Below are positions 54,886 to 64,000 of a stretch of DNA of 64,000 nucleotides, piece by piece (position 1 is the first letter of the stretch; each line of letters opens with the position of its first letter). The translations under genes and the position numbers were made by a program. The notes beneath the pieces were generated by a model, which saw only the letters and a program-made list of their open reading frames with translations, was not told the origin of the DNA and did not search any database. Origin of the DNA: Ruegeria discodermiae (GTDB lineage Bacteria; Pseudomonadota; Alphaproteobacteria; Rhodobacterales; Rhodobacteraceae); assembly GCF_030758345.1 (NCBI RefSeq), contig NZ_JAVAMO010000009.1, positions 101,037 through 165,036 on the forward strand, given 5' to 3'.

Positions 54886-55869
54886 TCAGCCCCTCCACAT
54901 CGACCAGAGCCGGGGCAGCGCGATGACCGAGATCAGCAACGCCCCGATACCAATCGACATCACGATACCGGGCACGTTCAGCAAGCCAAGTCCGAAAGTC
55001 ACAAGCCCCATGACAAAGGCCGCGATCACGACGCCGGGGATGGAGCCGGAGCCGCCGAGGATGTTGACCCCGCCAAGGACGACCATAGTCACGATCTCAA
55101 GTTCCCACCCGAAGGCGATGGAGGGTCGGGTCGAGCCGAGGCGGGATGTCAGGCAGACGGCGGCGACCCCGGACATCAGGCCCGTCAGCAGGAACAGGGT
55201 GAACTTCACCCGGCCCACCCGAATGCCCGAAAACAGCGCCCCAGTGGCATTGTTTCCGATGGCATAGACCGCGCGGCCGAAATTGGTCATGTGCAGGATG
55301 ACCGCGTAGATCACCGCAATGAAGGCGAAGAGGACGAATTCAAAGGAAATCACCCACCAGACATAGCCCTGCCCGAAGAAGGCGAAATCGGCTGGATAGC
55401 CCTTGTAGACCTGATCGCCCAACACGATGAAACTGATCCCGCGGAAAAGGCTCATCGTGCCGATGGTGACGACGATGGATGGGAGGCCAAGGCCGGTGAC
55501 GAGGAAACCGTTGACCGCCCCACAGGCCAGACCGACGGCCAGACCGATCAGGACCAGCCCCTCTGTCCCGACGCCCGCCTGCACGGCGGCGCCCATGGCG
55601 GTCGAGGCCAGTGCGATGATCGCGGCGACGCTGAGGTCGATTTCGCCAGAGATAATAAGCAGGGCCATGGCAAAGGCGATCATCGCCTTTTCGGTGAAGT
55701 TGAAGGTCGCGTCGGAAAGGTTCCAGGCGTTAAGGAAATAGGGTGAGGCGAAGCTGTTGGCGATGAAGATGCCGATTGCGACCAACATCAGCAGGCTTTC
55801 CCAGCTTTTCAGGTTCCGCTCCAGCGGCGAGCGCAGGCGATCGGGGATCGAGCGTGTCGTCGTGGTCAT
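54886..55869 (-). CDS. rhaQ: Rhamnose ABC transporter permease RhaQ
   Basis: A 327-residue permease of the ribose/RbsC type, about ten helices, with [17 protein letters not shown] and [16 protein letters not shown]. It pairs with RhaP and overlaps its stop by four bases. Confidence 0.9.
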   Translation of the reverse strand: MTTTTRSIPDRLRSPLERNLKSWESLLMLVAIGIFIANSFASPYFLNAWNLSDATFNFTEKAMIAFAMALLIISGEIDLSVAAIIALASTAMGAAVQAGVGTEGLVLIGLAVGLACGAVNGFLVTGLGLPSIVVTIGTMSLFRGISFIVLGDQVYKGYPADFAFFGQGYVWWVISFEFVLFAFIAVIYAVILHMTNFGRAVYAIGNNATGALFSGIRVGRVKFTLFLLTGLMSGVAAVCLTSRLGSTRPSIAFGWELEIVTMVVLGGVNILGGSGSIPGVVIAAFVMGLVTFGLGLLNVPGIVMSIGIGALLISVIALPRLWSMWRG

Positions 55870-56846
55870 GTCGCGTGCTCCGCGCGTTTGAGGATGATGC
55901 GGCCCTTCGTCAGGTTGGCCTGGGCATTCAGAACAACCGCGATGATGATCGCGCCGCCCGAGATGGCCATCTGCCAGAAGGGAGAGATGTTCACGACCGG
56001 CAGGGCATTGGCAATGATGCCGAGGAACAGCGCGCCCAGCAGCGCGCCGGGGACCGAACCGATGCCACCCATGATCGACACGCCGCCAATGACGCAGGCC
56101 GCCACGACGGTCAATTCAAACCCCCCGGCAACATCGACATAAGCAACCGCGAAGCGAGAGACCCAGAGGTAGCCGGTCAGACCGGCCAGCGCGCCAGAGA
56201 TCGTGAAGGCCCAGAACTGGGTCCGGCCCACGTTGATCCCGGCATAGATCGCCGCATGGGGGTTGCCCCCGGCAGCGTAGAAGGCGCGGCCCAGGGTGGT
56301 GCGGGTCATGACGATGGTGAAAAGGATCACCGCCGCGATGGCAAACCAGCTTAGCGCCGGAAGGCCAAGAAGCTCGGTGCGTGGGAATGCCTTGAAAGTG
56401 TCGCTCATCTCGTGGCTGTTGACCCATTTGCCCTCGGTCAGAAGGAAGATGGTTCCACGGAAGATGGTCATGGTGCCAAGGGTCACCACGATAGGCGGGA
56501 TGTCCAGTTTCCACACCAGGATACCGTTGAACATTCCAAGGCACGCCCCGAACCCGGTGGCCACGACCAGCGTTACGATAATCGGGAGACCTGGTGCCGA
56601 GATATTGATCAGTGACACGACCATGCCGGTCAGCGCGAGGTTGGCGGCGACCGAGAGGTCGATGCACTTCGTCAAGATCACGATCATCTGGCCGATGGCC
56701 AGCAGGATCAGCGGCGAGGTGTCGTTGAAGACGGCAGCCAGGTTCGACAGCGTGATGAACGCCGGGAAGCGGCTTGAGATGATGCCAAGCACCAATCCGA
56801 TGGCGACCAGCAGCAAAAGTTCGCGGGAGGCGAGGATACGTTTCAT
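55866..56846 (-). CDS. rhaP: Rhamnose ABC transporter permease RhaP
   Basis: A 326-residue RbsC-type permease with TKCIDLSVAANLALTGM and GGVSIMGGIGSVPGALLG. It overlaps rhaT and rhaQ by four bases on either side, so the transporter genes are translationally coupled. Confidence 0.9.
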   Translation of the reverse strand: MKRILASRELLLLVAIGLVLGIISSRFPAFITLSNLAAVFNDTSPLILLAIGQMIVILTKCIDLSVAANLALTGMVVSLINISAPGLPIIVTLVVATGFGACLGMFNGILVWKLDIPPIVVTLGTMTIFRGTIFLLTEGKWVNSHEMSDTFKAFPRTELLGLPALSWFAIAAVILFTIVMTRTTLGRAFYAAGGNPHAAIYAGINVGRTQFWAFTISGALAGLTGYLWVSRFAVAYVDVAGGFELTVVAACVIGGVSIMGGIGSVPGALLGALFLGIIANALPVVNISPFWQMAISGGAIIIAVVLNAQANLTKGRIILKRAEHAT

Positions 56847-58384
56847 TGCGCGTCCTCCTTGATCCCTGCGGCGTGGCTGACAAGCGTTTCGGGCGTGATC
56901 TGGTCGCGGGCCAGTTCCGCCACGATGCGCCCCTCGCGCATGACGATCACACGATCCGACATGCCCACGATCTCGGGGATTTCGGAACTGACCATGATGA
57001 CGGCGAGCCCTTGTGCGGCAAGCTCCGCCATGAATTCATGCACGGCGGCCTTGGACCCGATGTCGATGCCCTTAGTGGGTTCGTCCAGGATGATGACCTT
57101 GGGCTGGGTAGCGAGCCATTTGGCGATCACGACCTTCTGCTGGTTGCCGCCCGACAGGTTGCCGACATCGGTGTCCAGCGAAGCGGCGCGCAGGTCGAGA
57201 CGTTCGGTATAATCCCGTGCCAGCTTGAATTCCTCGGCCAGCTTGATGAAACCCTTGCGCGAGGTGCGAGCGAGTGACGGCAGAGTCACGTTCTGAAAAA
57301 TCGGCAGCGCGCCGATTGTGCCTTGTTTGCCCCGGTCCTCCGGGACATAGACGATGCCACTTGCGACCGCATCGGCGGGCGATGCAATGGAAACCGGTGC
57401 CCCGTCAATCCTCACGGTTCCGCCCGAGAGGCGGGTGATCCCGAAAAGGGCCTGCATGAATTCGGACCGACCTGCGCCAACCAGCCCGTAGAACCCGAGG
57501 ATTTCGCCGCGCCTGAGCGTGAAACCGATGTCCGCGAATTCGGTCGGGTGGTCGTACCCCGCGACTTCGAGGATATCGTGGCCGACGTTGTGGTCGCGTT
57601 CGGGGAAAATCTGGCTGACGTCGCGGCCCACCATAAGCTTGACCAGTTCCGGTTCGCTGACATCTACAATCGCCCCTTCGCCGACCATCTGGCCGTCGCG
57701 ATAGACGGTGTAGAAATCGGCGATGCGGAATATCTCGTCAAACTTGTGGCTAATGAAGAGGATCGCCTTGCCTCGCGCCTTCAGGCTTTCGACGAGTTCG
57801 TAAAGCTCTTCGATTTCCTTCTGGCTGAGGGCTGCGGTCGGTTCGTCCATGATCACAACGCGCGCGTCGATGGACAGCGCCCGGGAAATGGCAACCAGGT
57901 GCTTGTTCGCGGTTCCAAGGTCCTTGAGCGTCGCGCCCGGATCAATCTTGGCCCCGATTCCATCCAGAATCTCTCGCGCGCGGGTCGCCATGGCGGTTTT
58001 GTCGATCAGGCCAAATCGCCCCTTTGGCGCATGACCGAGAAAGATGTTTTCCGCCACCGTCAGTTCGTCGAAAAGGACGGTTTCCTGATGGATGGCGGTC
58101 ACGCCAGCAGTTTCGGCAGATTGCGGTGTCGGGAAACTGAGAGCCTCGCCATCGATTCGGATGTCACCCTCGTCGGGTTGATAAATGCCCGTCAGAACCT
58201 TCACCACGGTAGACTTGCCAGCACCGTTTTCGCCCACCAATGCCGTGACCTTGCCCGGGTAGAGGTTTAGCGAAACATCTGAAAGGGCCCGCACGCCGGG
58301 AAATGTCTTGGTCACGCCGGACAGGCTCAGAAGCGGTGTAGGGGCGGCGGCGTTCGACACGTCTGGTCTCAATTCCAACTGCAT
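56843..58384 (-). CDS. rhaT: Rhamnose ABC transporter ATPase RhaT
   Basis: A 513-residue double ATPase of the sugar type. The first domain has GENGAGKST and the second a signature LSGGNQQKVVIAKWL with ILDEPTKGID; the second Walker A is degenerate (GLVGAGRSE), normal for this family. I prefer ATG 58384 over a GTG at 58441 because homology begins soon after it, but neither has a strong ribosome site. Confidence 0.9.
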   Translation of the reverse strand: MQLELRPDVSNAAAPTPLLSLSGVTKTFPGVRALSDVSLNLYPGKVTALVGENGAGKSTVVKVLTGIYQPDEGDIRIDGEALSFPTPQSAETAGVTAIHQETVLFDELTVAENIFLGHAPKGRFGLIDKTAMATRAREILDGIGAKIDPGATLKDLGTANKHLVAISRALSIDARVVIMDEPTAALSQKEIEELYELVESLKARGKAILFISHKFDEIFRIADFYTVYRDGQMVGEGAIVDVSEPELVKLMVGRDVSQIFPERDHNVGHDILEVAGYDHPTEFADIGFTLRRGEILGFYGLVGAGRSEFMQALFGITRLSGGTVRIDGAPVSIASPADAVASGIVYVPEDRGKQGTIGALPIFQNVTLPSLARTSRKGFIKLAEEFKLARDYTERLDLRAASLDTDVGNLSGGNQQKVVIAKWLATQPKVIILDEPTKGIDIGSKAAVHEFMAELAAQGLAVIMVSSEIPEIVGMSDRVIVMREGRIVAELARDQITPETLVSHAAGIKEDAQ

Positions 58385-58461
58385 GGACAGTGTTTCTGGA
58401 TGTGGGAAGAGTAGGGAGTCGGGGCGCGGGTCATCGCACACGCCCAGACACGTCGTTCAGA

Positions 58462-59460
58462 TTAGAAGATCGACTTGAACTGTTCGATGTTCGAGCTGTC
58501 GTAGGTGAACGGATCAGCCATGGCTGCCGAGCCGGTGTCATCCAGCGTCACCGAACCCATGCGGCCCATCGGGATTTCGGCACCGGCACCGGTTTCAGCA
58601 CCGTTGGCGATTGCATGCGCCAGCATGGTGGCCGAGTAGCCAAGGTCAATCGGGTTCCAGATCGCGAAGCTCTTGGTTGCACCGCTATCAACACAGCCTG
58701 CCATCTCGGACGGGAGGCCCAAACCGGTCACGTTGATCTCACCGATCTTGCCCGCGTCGGTCACCGCTTGGCAGGACGCCAGGATGCCAACGGTCGTTGG
58801 CGCGATGATCGCCTTCAGGTTAGGGTAGGACGCCATGAGGCCCTGTGCTTCGCGGTAGGATTTGTCGCTGAGGTCGTCGCCATAGACGGTGGCCACCAGA
58901 TCGACGCCGTCATAATTCGGAAGAACCTCTTTCGCGGCCTCGATCCAGGCGTTCTGGTTGGTTGCCGTGGCCGACGCCGACAGGATCGCAACTTCACCAC
59001 CATCCGGCATGTGATCCGCGGCAAGCTTGATGATCGTGTTGCCGATCAGCGGGGTCGAGGATGGGTTCAGGTGCATCTGGCGTCCGGCTTCAGCCACACC
59101 CGAGTCCCAGGAAATCACGGTGATCCCGCGGTCCATCGCGCGTTTCAGCGCCGGCACAAGTGCATCAGGGTCATTTGCCGATATCGCGATGGCGTCGACA
59201 CCCTGCGCGATCAGGGAGTTGATGACCTCGATCTGACCTTCCGCGGTGGTGTCGGTCGGGCCGGTGTAGATGATCTCGACATTGCCGAGTTCTCCGGCGG
59301 CCTCTTCAGCGCCTTCGGCGGCTGCCTCAAAGAAGCCGATACCAAGCGCTTTTACGACCAGAGCTATGCGCATGTTGTCCTGCGCCATCGCCGTGGTGCC
59401 AAACATGCCGGCGGCAAGGCTCATCCCTGCGACAATTGATGTGAAAGTACGACGCTTCAT
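58462..59460 (-). CDS. rhaS: Rhamnose ABC transporter substrate-binding protein RhaS
   Basis: A 332-residue periplasmic protein with a signal peptide (RRTFTSIVAGMSLAAGMFGTTAMA) and the ribose-binding type fold (IYTGPTDTTAEGQIEVINSL, AISANDPDALVPALKRA, VISWDSGV). ATG 59460 has GGGAGG upstream. It captures L-rhamnose for RhaTPQ. Confidence 0.92.
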   Translation of the reverse strand: MKRRTFTSIVAGMSLAAGMFGTTAMAQDNMRIALVVKALGIGFFEAAAEGAEEAAGELGNVEIIYTGPTDTTAEGQIEVINSLIAQGVDAIAISANDPDALVPALKRAMDRGITVISWDSGVAEAGRQMHLNPSSTPLIGNTIIKLAADHMPDGGEVAILSASATATNQNAWIEAAKEVLPNYDGVDLVATVYGDDLSDKSYREAQGLMASYPNLKAIIAPTTVGILASCQAVTDAGKIGEINVTGLGLPSEMAGCVDSGATKSFAIWNPIDLGYSATMLAHAIANGAETGAGAEIPMGRMGSVTLDDTGSAAMADPFTYDSSNIEQFKSIF

Positions 59461-59509
59461 GATAGTTCCTCCCAGAAAGTCATGTTTGGGTCTAGGGTTT
59501 CGGAGGCGG

Positions 59510-60319
59510 TCAAGAGGCCACCTCGTTTTCTTGAACGCTGCCCGACTGGGCAACGATCAGATTCACACCGGCAGCCTCAATCATGGCCGCCGCCTTGTCA
59601 GGAATTCCTTCGTCGGTGATCACGGTCGTGATCCGGTCCAACTGGCAAAGCACCAGGCTGGAGCGCTGCGCGAATTTCGAACTGTCGACCAGAACGACAA
59701 GCTCATCTGCCTGTCCGATCAGTTTCTGTTCCGCCTGGATCAGAAGGGGATCGGCCTCCATCAGGCCGATGGGGCCCAGCCCCTGCGCCCCCATGAACAT
59801 GCGCTTTGCATAGAAGTTGCGGGTCACGTCGTTGTCAAAGGGCGAAAGGATTATGTTCTGTTCCCGGTAGATCGCGCCGCCTGACAACATGATCGTGTTC
59901 TTCGAATGCTTCAGCAGGTGCTCGGCAATCGGGAACGAATTGGTAAAGACCTGCATCCTGCGGTTGGCCAGCGGATGCACCATCTGAAAGGTCGTCGTGC
60001 CCCCGTTGATGATGATGCTGTCACCTTCGCTACACATCTCAACCGCCGCGCGCGCAATCGCCTGCTTCGCTGCGATATTCATGGTTTCGTTGACGACGAA
60101 CGGACGGCCCGCCAGCCCGGCGAACTGCGGTGGCGTTATGGCCTCAGCGCCGCCTCTGACACGGCGTACCTTCTGTTTCATGTGAAGTGTTGAAATGTCG
60201 CGTCGGATTGTGGCTTCGGACACGCCGGTCAGGGTGCACAGGTCCCCAACCGTCACGACGGGGCGATCCTGCACCGCTGAAATGATGATCCTATGGCGTT
60301 CTTTTTCGTGCAAAGCCAC
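59510..60319 (-). CDS. rhaR: DeoR-family repressor RhaR
   Basis: A 269-residue DeoR regulator. The N-terminal HTH is VGDLCTLTGVSEATIRRDIS (about 24-43), and the C-terminal sugar-phosphate sensor contains IINGGTTTFQMV and DSSKFAQRS. In Rhizobium the equivalent DeoR protein represses the rha genes and leads the transporter operon, as here. The repeats at 60358-60428 are its likely operator. Confidence 0.92.
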   Translation of the reverse strand: MALHEKERHRIIISAVQDRPVVTVGDLCTLTGVSEATIRRDISTLHMKQKVRRVRGGAEAITPPQFAGLAGRPFVVNETMNIAAKQAIARAAVEMCSEGDSIIINGGTTTFQMVHPLANRRMQVFTNSFPIAEHLLKHSKNTIMLSGGAIYREQNIILSPFDNDVTRNFYAKRMFMGAQGLGPIGLMEADPLLIQAEQKLIGQADELVVLVDSSKFAQRSSLVLCQLDRITTVITDEGIPDKAAAMIEAAGVNLIVAQSGSVQENEVAS

Positions 60320-60357
60320 CTCCCATTCACTCCACGCTGCGCAGATTCGTCGCAGCT

Positions 60358-60428
60358 GTCAATCAATTTCGATCATTTTCAATCATTCGGAATTGTATAA
60401 TGACTGTTTGTGATTGTTTTTGATTGAC
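60358..60428. promoter_or_regulatory. rhaR/rhaD operator: two inverted arrays of TGAT(T/C)G repeats around a TATAAT
   Basis: The left arm (60358-60387), read on -, contains TGATTG, TGATCG, TGATTG at a 10-base period. The right arm (60399-60428), read on +, contains TGACTG, TGATTG, TGATTG at about the same period. The arms mirror each other around CGGAATTGTAT, and a TATAAT at 60396-60401 sits at the centre. DeoR repressors often bind such multiple repeats, so RhaR could block both promoters at once. Confidence 0.75.
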
Positions 60429-60502
60429 ATAACGATGCACACTACTAAGCCTAAACGCGATGGTGCAGTACCGACCGCTGCATCCGTGAGGAGGGCAGAA
60501 CG

Positions 60503-62602
60503 TTGGAATCCATCGAAAATCAGCTTCTTGTGAACCGCTGGGATGACGCTGTGGCAGGTGGTATGTCCGAATCGGAACTGCTTCTCTATCGCTCCAACAC
60601 GTTGGGATCGGATAAGCGCGTCACAAACTATGGCGGTGGCAATACCTCTGCGAAGGTCATGGAAACCGACCCACTGTCCGGTAAAGAGGTCGAGGTGCTC
60701 TGGGTCAAGGGTTCCGGCGGTGACATCGGGTCCATGAAACTTGACGGCTTCTCCACGCTATACATGGACAAGGTGAACGCGCTGAAGGGGCTTTATCGCG
60801 GGGTCGAGTTTGAAGATGAAATGGTCGGCTATCTGCCCCACTGCACCTTCAAACTGAACCCGCGCGCGGCCTCAATTGACACGCCCTTGCACGCCTATGT
60901 GCCGCGCAAACATGTCGATCACGTCCACGCCGACGCGATTATTGCGATCGCAGCGTCGAAGAATTCGAAGGAGCTGACCCAGGAAATTTTCGGTGACCGG
61001 ATCGGTTGGCTGCCGTGGAAACGGCCAGGGTATGAACTGGGCCTGTGGCTTGAAAAGTTCTGCCTGGAAAACCCGGATGCCGATGGCGTCGTCCTTGAAA
61101 GCCACGGATTGTTCACATGGGCTGACACGGCGAAAGACTGCTATTACTCCACCATCGGCGTGATCAACGTCGCGACCAAGTGGTTGGCTGAAAAGACCGC
61201 CGATGTTCCGGCCTTTGGCGGAGCGGTCCACCAGAGCCTCGCCCGGGAAGGTAGGCGGGCCGTTGCTGTCCGGCTGATGCCCGCGATCCGTGGCTTTGTC
61301 AGTGGCAACCAGCACATGGTCGGGCATTTCAACGACAGCGACTCGGTGCTTGAGTTCGTGAATTCTAAGGACATGGAGGCGCTGGCGGCCCTTGGCACGT
61401 CCTGCCCTGACCATTTCCTGCGCACTAAGATTCGCCCTTTGGTCGTCGGCTTCGACCCGGCCCAGAACGACATCGACGCAGTGCTTGAAGGCCTGCCCGC
61501 GCAAGTCGCGGCCTATCGTGAGGACTACACGGCCTACTACAACCGTTGCAAACACGATAACTCGCCTGCGCTTAGGGACCCCAACGCGGTTGTCTACCTG
61601 ATCCCTGGGGTTGGCATGATCACATTTGCCAAGGACAAGGGCACGGCCCGCATTTCCGGCGAATTCTACGTCAACGCGATCAATGTTATGCGCGGGGCAA
61701 GTGCCGTCAGCGAATACTGCGGCCTGCCAGAGCAGGAAGCTTTTGACATTGAATACTGGCTGTTGGAAGAAGCCAAGTTGCAGCGCATGCCGAAACCAAA
61801 ATCGCTGGCTGGTCGCGTCGCGCTGGTCACCGGCGGCGCCGGCGGCATAGGGTCGGCAACGGCAGAACGTTACCTGTCCGAGGGCGCCTGTGTCATGCTG
61901 GCCGACATCAATCCTGACAGCCTCACCGCGACGGAAGCAGTCTTGACCCAGCAGTTCGGCAAGGACGTCGTGTGCACCGTCCTGATGGATGTCACGGATG
62001 AAAATGCCGTGGCCCACGCGTTGGCTGAAACATCCGTCGAATTTGGCGGCATCGACATCCTTGTCTCGAACGCCGGGATCGCATCCTCTGCCCCGGTTGA
62101 GGAAACGTCCCTCGACCTTTGGAACAAGAACATGGACATCTTGTCCACGGGGTATTTCCTTGTCAGCCGGGAAACTTTCAAGATCATGCGGGTGCAGGAC
62201 ATGGGAGGATCTATCGTTTTCGTGGCCTCGAAAAACGGGCTTGCCGCCTCGCCCAATGCCTCGGCCTATTGCACGGCGAAGGCCTCGGAAATCCACTTGG
62301 CCCGTTGCCTTGCGCTGGAAGGTTCTGAGGCCGGGATCAGGGTCAACGTTGTGAACCCGGATGCGGTGTTGCGGGGCTCCAAGATCTGGGAAGGCGATTG
62401 GCTGGAGCAGCGGGCTTCGACCTACGGCACGGATAAGGAGGGGCTGGAAGAGATGTACCGCAACCGATCCATGCTGAAACGCTCAGTCCTGCCGAAAGAT
62501 ATCGCCGAGGCCTGTTATTTCTTCGCCGCCGAGACGTCGGCCAAATCCACGGGTAACATTCTGAACGTTGATGCGGGCAACGTTCAGGCCTTCACGCGAT
62601 AG
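60503..62602 (+). CDS. rhaD: Bifunctional rhamnulose-1-phosphate aldolase / lactaldehyde-type short-chain dehydrogenase
   Basis: A 699-residue fusion. Residues 1-430 form a class II aldolase with the metal-binding His cluster HVDHVHADAI. Residues 435-699 are a short-chain dehydrogenase with TGGAGGIGSATAERY, NAG and Y-C-T-A-K. The start is TTG 60503, supported by GGAGGG seven bases upstream. It cleaves rhamnulose-1-phosphate to DHAP and L-lactaldehyde and probably oxidises the latter. It is divergent from rhaR. Confidence 0.94.
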   Translation: MESIENQLLVNRWDDAVAGGMSESELLLYRSNTLGSDKRVTNYGGGNTSAKVMETDPLSGKEVEVLWVKGSGGDIGSMKLDGFSTLYMDKVNALKGLYRGVEFEDEMVGYLPHCTFKLNPRAASIDTPLHAYVPRKHVDHVHADAIIAIAASKNSKELTQEIFGDRIGWLPWKRPGYELGLWLEKFCLENPDADGVVLESHGLFTWADTAKDCYYSTIGVINVATKWLAEKTADVPAFGGAVHQSLAREGRRAVAVRLMPAIRGFVSGNQHMVGHFNDSDSVLEFVNSKDMEALAALGTSCPDHFLRTKIRPLVVGFDPAQNDIDAVLEGLPAQVAAYREDYTAYYNRCKHDNSPALRDPNAVVYLIPGVGMITFAKDKGTARISGEFYVNAINVMRGASAVSEYCGLPEQEAFDIEYWLLEEAKLQRMPKPKSLAGRVALVTGGAGGIGSATAERYLSEGACVMLADINPDSLTATEAVLTQQFGKDVVCTVLMDVTDENAVAHALAETSVEFGGIDILVSNAGIASSAPVEETSLDLWNKNMDILSTGYFLVSRETFKIMRVQDMGGSIVFVASKNGLAASPNASAYCTAKASEIHLARCLALEGSEAGIRVNVVNPDAVLRGSKIWEGDWLEQRASTYGTDKEGLEEMYRNRSMLKRSVLPKDIAEACYFFAAETSAKSTGNILNVDAGNVQAFTR

Positions 62603-62613
62603 GGAGACGGTCC

Positions 62614-63843
62614 ATGAGCTATGAGAGCGCCAAAGCACAATTCGCTGTCTGGGGCGTCGACACTGATGCTGCGATCAAGGCTCTGAGGGACATCCCGATT
62701 TCCGTTCACTGTTGGCAAGGCGATGACGTGGTCGGGTTCGAAAACCAGACCGGCACCTCGGGCGGGGGCATTCATGCAACCGGAAACCATCCGGGCCGGG
62801 CCCGCAACCCCGACGAACTGCGGGCGGATCTTGAGTTTGCCTATGCAAAAATCCCCGGGTCACATCGGTTGAACCTGCACGCGATGTACATGGACACAGA
62901 CGATACCCCGGACCGGGATGAGATCGAGTACCGCCATTTCGCGCCATGGGTCGACTGGGCCAAGGGCATCGGCATCGGGCTGGATTTCAACCCGACCTTC
63001 TTTGCCCATAAAAAGGCCGACGACAACCTGACGTTGGCGCACCCCGACAAGGGCATCAGGGACTTTTGGATCGAACATGGGAAACGCACGCGGGACATCG
63101 CGGCGCAGATGGGAGCCGCGCTTGGTTCACCTTGCATCAACAACATTTGGGTTCCGGATGGGTTCAAGGACCTTCCTATCGACCGTATGGCGGCACGGGC
63201 CCGGCTTGAGGCCTCGCTCGACACCATGCTGGCCGAGGCGAAATCGGATATGCTGGATGCGGTCGAATCCAAGCTTTTCGGCATCGGGGTTGAGGCCTGC
63301 ACGGTGGGCAGCCATGAGTTCTACATGGGCTATGCGATCCGCAACAAGACACTGCTGTGCCTCGACATGGGGCACTTCCACCCGACCGAGAATATCGCCG
63401 ACAAACTGAGCGCCGTGGCGCTGTCTCTGGATGAGCTTCTGCTGCACGTGTCGCGCCCTATGCGTTGGGACAGCGACCATGTGATCATGCTGAACGATGA
63501 CATCCTGGCGATGGCACATGAACTGGTCAGCGGCGACCTGTTGGGCAAGACCCATATCGGGCTTGATTTCTTCGACGCCACGATCAGTCGAACGGCTGCT
63601 TGGGTGATTGGCACGCGCAACATGCAAAAGGCGCTTCTGCAGGCGCTTCTGAAGCCCTGGGATCGCTTGCGAGCAGCGGAGGACGCGCTGGATTTCACAA
63701 GCCGGTTTGTTGTGACAGAAGAACTGAAGGACCTGCCCTACGGAGCAGTGTGGTCTGAATTTTGCGCCAGAAACGGCGCGCCTACAGGTACTGAACTGAT
63801 CACTGAGCTTGACGCTTATCAGGCCACTGTAGCGGGTCGCTGA
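62614..63843 (+). CDS. rhaI: L-rhamnose isomerase RhaI
   Basis: A 409-residue isomerase of the Rhizobium/Pseudomonas type, with SVHCWQGDDVVGFE near 31-44, GIHATGNHPGRARN, HAMYMDTDD and a metal-site run CLDMGHFHPTENIADK. It converts L-rhamnose to L-rhamnulose. It begins 11 bases after rhaD with GGGAGACGG upstream. No terminator was seen in 63844-64000. Confidence 0.95.
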   Translation: MSYESAKAQFAVWGVDTDAAIKALRDIPISVHCWQGDDVVGFENQTGTSGGGIHATGNHPGRARNPDELRADLEFAYAKIPGSHRLNLHAMYMDTDDTPDRDEIEYRHFAPWVDWAKGIGIGLDFNPTFFAHKKADDNLTLAHPDKGIRDFWIEHGKRTRDIAAQMGAALGSPCINNIWVPDGFKDLPIDRMAARARLEASLDTMLAEAKSDMLDAVESKLFGIGVEACTVGSHEFYMGYAIRNKTLLCLDMGHFHPTENIADKLSAVALSLDELLLHVSRPMRWDSDHVIMLNDDILAMAHELVSGDLLGKTHIGLDFFDATISRTAAWVIGTRNMQKALLQALLKPWDRLRAAEDALDFTSRFVVTEELKDLPYGAVWSEFCARNGAPTGTELITELDAYQATVAGR

Positions 63844-64000
63844 GGCACGGACCATTTTCTTGGAAAGTTTCCGTCTGGACAATCTATGTTGGAAAGAAGG
63901 CCAAGATTGCATTCGAAAGAAAGCGGTCATTGCGCCGGTGACCGTTGAGCGGCCTCATTGTCCGAGATCAGTGAATTCGTCCAATCACAGATCTCGCTGG

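Noticed and set aside
60872..62296. 474-codon open frame antisense to rhaD
   Set aside because: Shadow frame; rhaD has full domain support.
1..64000. CRISPR array, rRNA or prophage
   Set aside because: No spaced direct repeats, rRNA stretches or phage structural genes were seen.

Overview
The window looks like a chromosomal segment of a marine-type alphaproteobacterium of the Roseobacter/Rhodobacteraceae kind. Base composition is GC-rich, and the gene set is typical of that group: a urt-linked urease cluster, a form II CODH-like molybdenum hydroxylase, a Rhizobium-style rha locus with a fused RhaD, and a TRAP/TTT-type carboxylate uptake locus. No rRNA, tRNA or CRISPR array was seen.

Region 1 (461-14568) is the most unusual part: a RiPP (proteusin/lanthipeptide-like) locus. 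Six small precursors carry nitrile-hydratase-alpha-like (NHLP) leaders that end in Gly-Gly. Four lie on + (7098-8841) ahead of a LanM-type enzyme (8949-12224) and a medium-chain reductase (12247-13419). Two lie on - (13802-14568). A divergent - strand operon (6739-461) encodes a HlyD-like adaptor, a C39 peptidase/ABC exporter and a second NHLM-type ABC exporter. The LanM-like enzyme keeps the residues of the kinase/lyase dehydratase but has lost all three zinc ligands of the cyclase. All six cores start with Thr and have Cys at position 5. The locus therefore looks like a dehydrate-and-reduce (or dehydrate-and-cap) pathway rather than a normal lanthipeptide maker.

Region 2 (14965-29132) begins with an HCCA isomerase-like gene and an MFS exporter. 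It continues with ureD-A-(53-aa ORF)-B-C-(DUF1127)-E-F-G on - and urtABCDE on +, sharing one divergent control region (22766-23146). Urea is imported by UrtABCDE and hydrolysed by urease.

Region 3 (29161-38402) holds an ABM-like gene with a stop codon in its signal peptide, then coxG-S-L-M on - (form II motif). A divergent + set follows: LuxR-type response regulator, FIST sensor and hybrid histidine kinase.

Region 4 (38440-51453) has a nucleoside hydrolase followed by a decayed ribokinase start, then tcuB/tcuA with a divergent LysR gene. Next is a - strand operon tctC-tctAB-prpF-usp-orf-D-2-hydroxyacid dehydrogenase, controlled by the divergent two-component pair tctD/tctE. Together these suggest import and oxidation of tricarballylate/aconitate-type acids.

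Region 5 (51454-53178) is a scar of a decayed IS3-family element, a truncated antitoxin-like gene and a recombinase tail. Region 6 (53179-63843) is a complete L-rhamnose locus, rhaRSTPQUK on - and rhaDI on +, with a repeat-rich operator between them. Position 1-425 is the 3' end of an aldehyde dehydrogenase gene. In 63844-64000 I see no gene.
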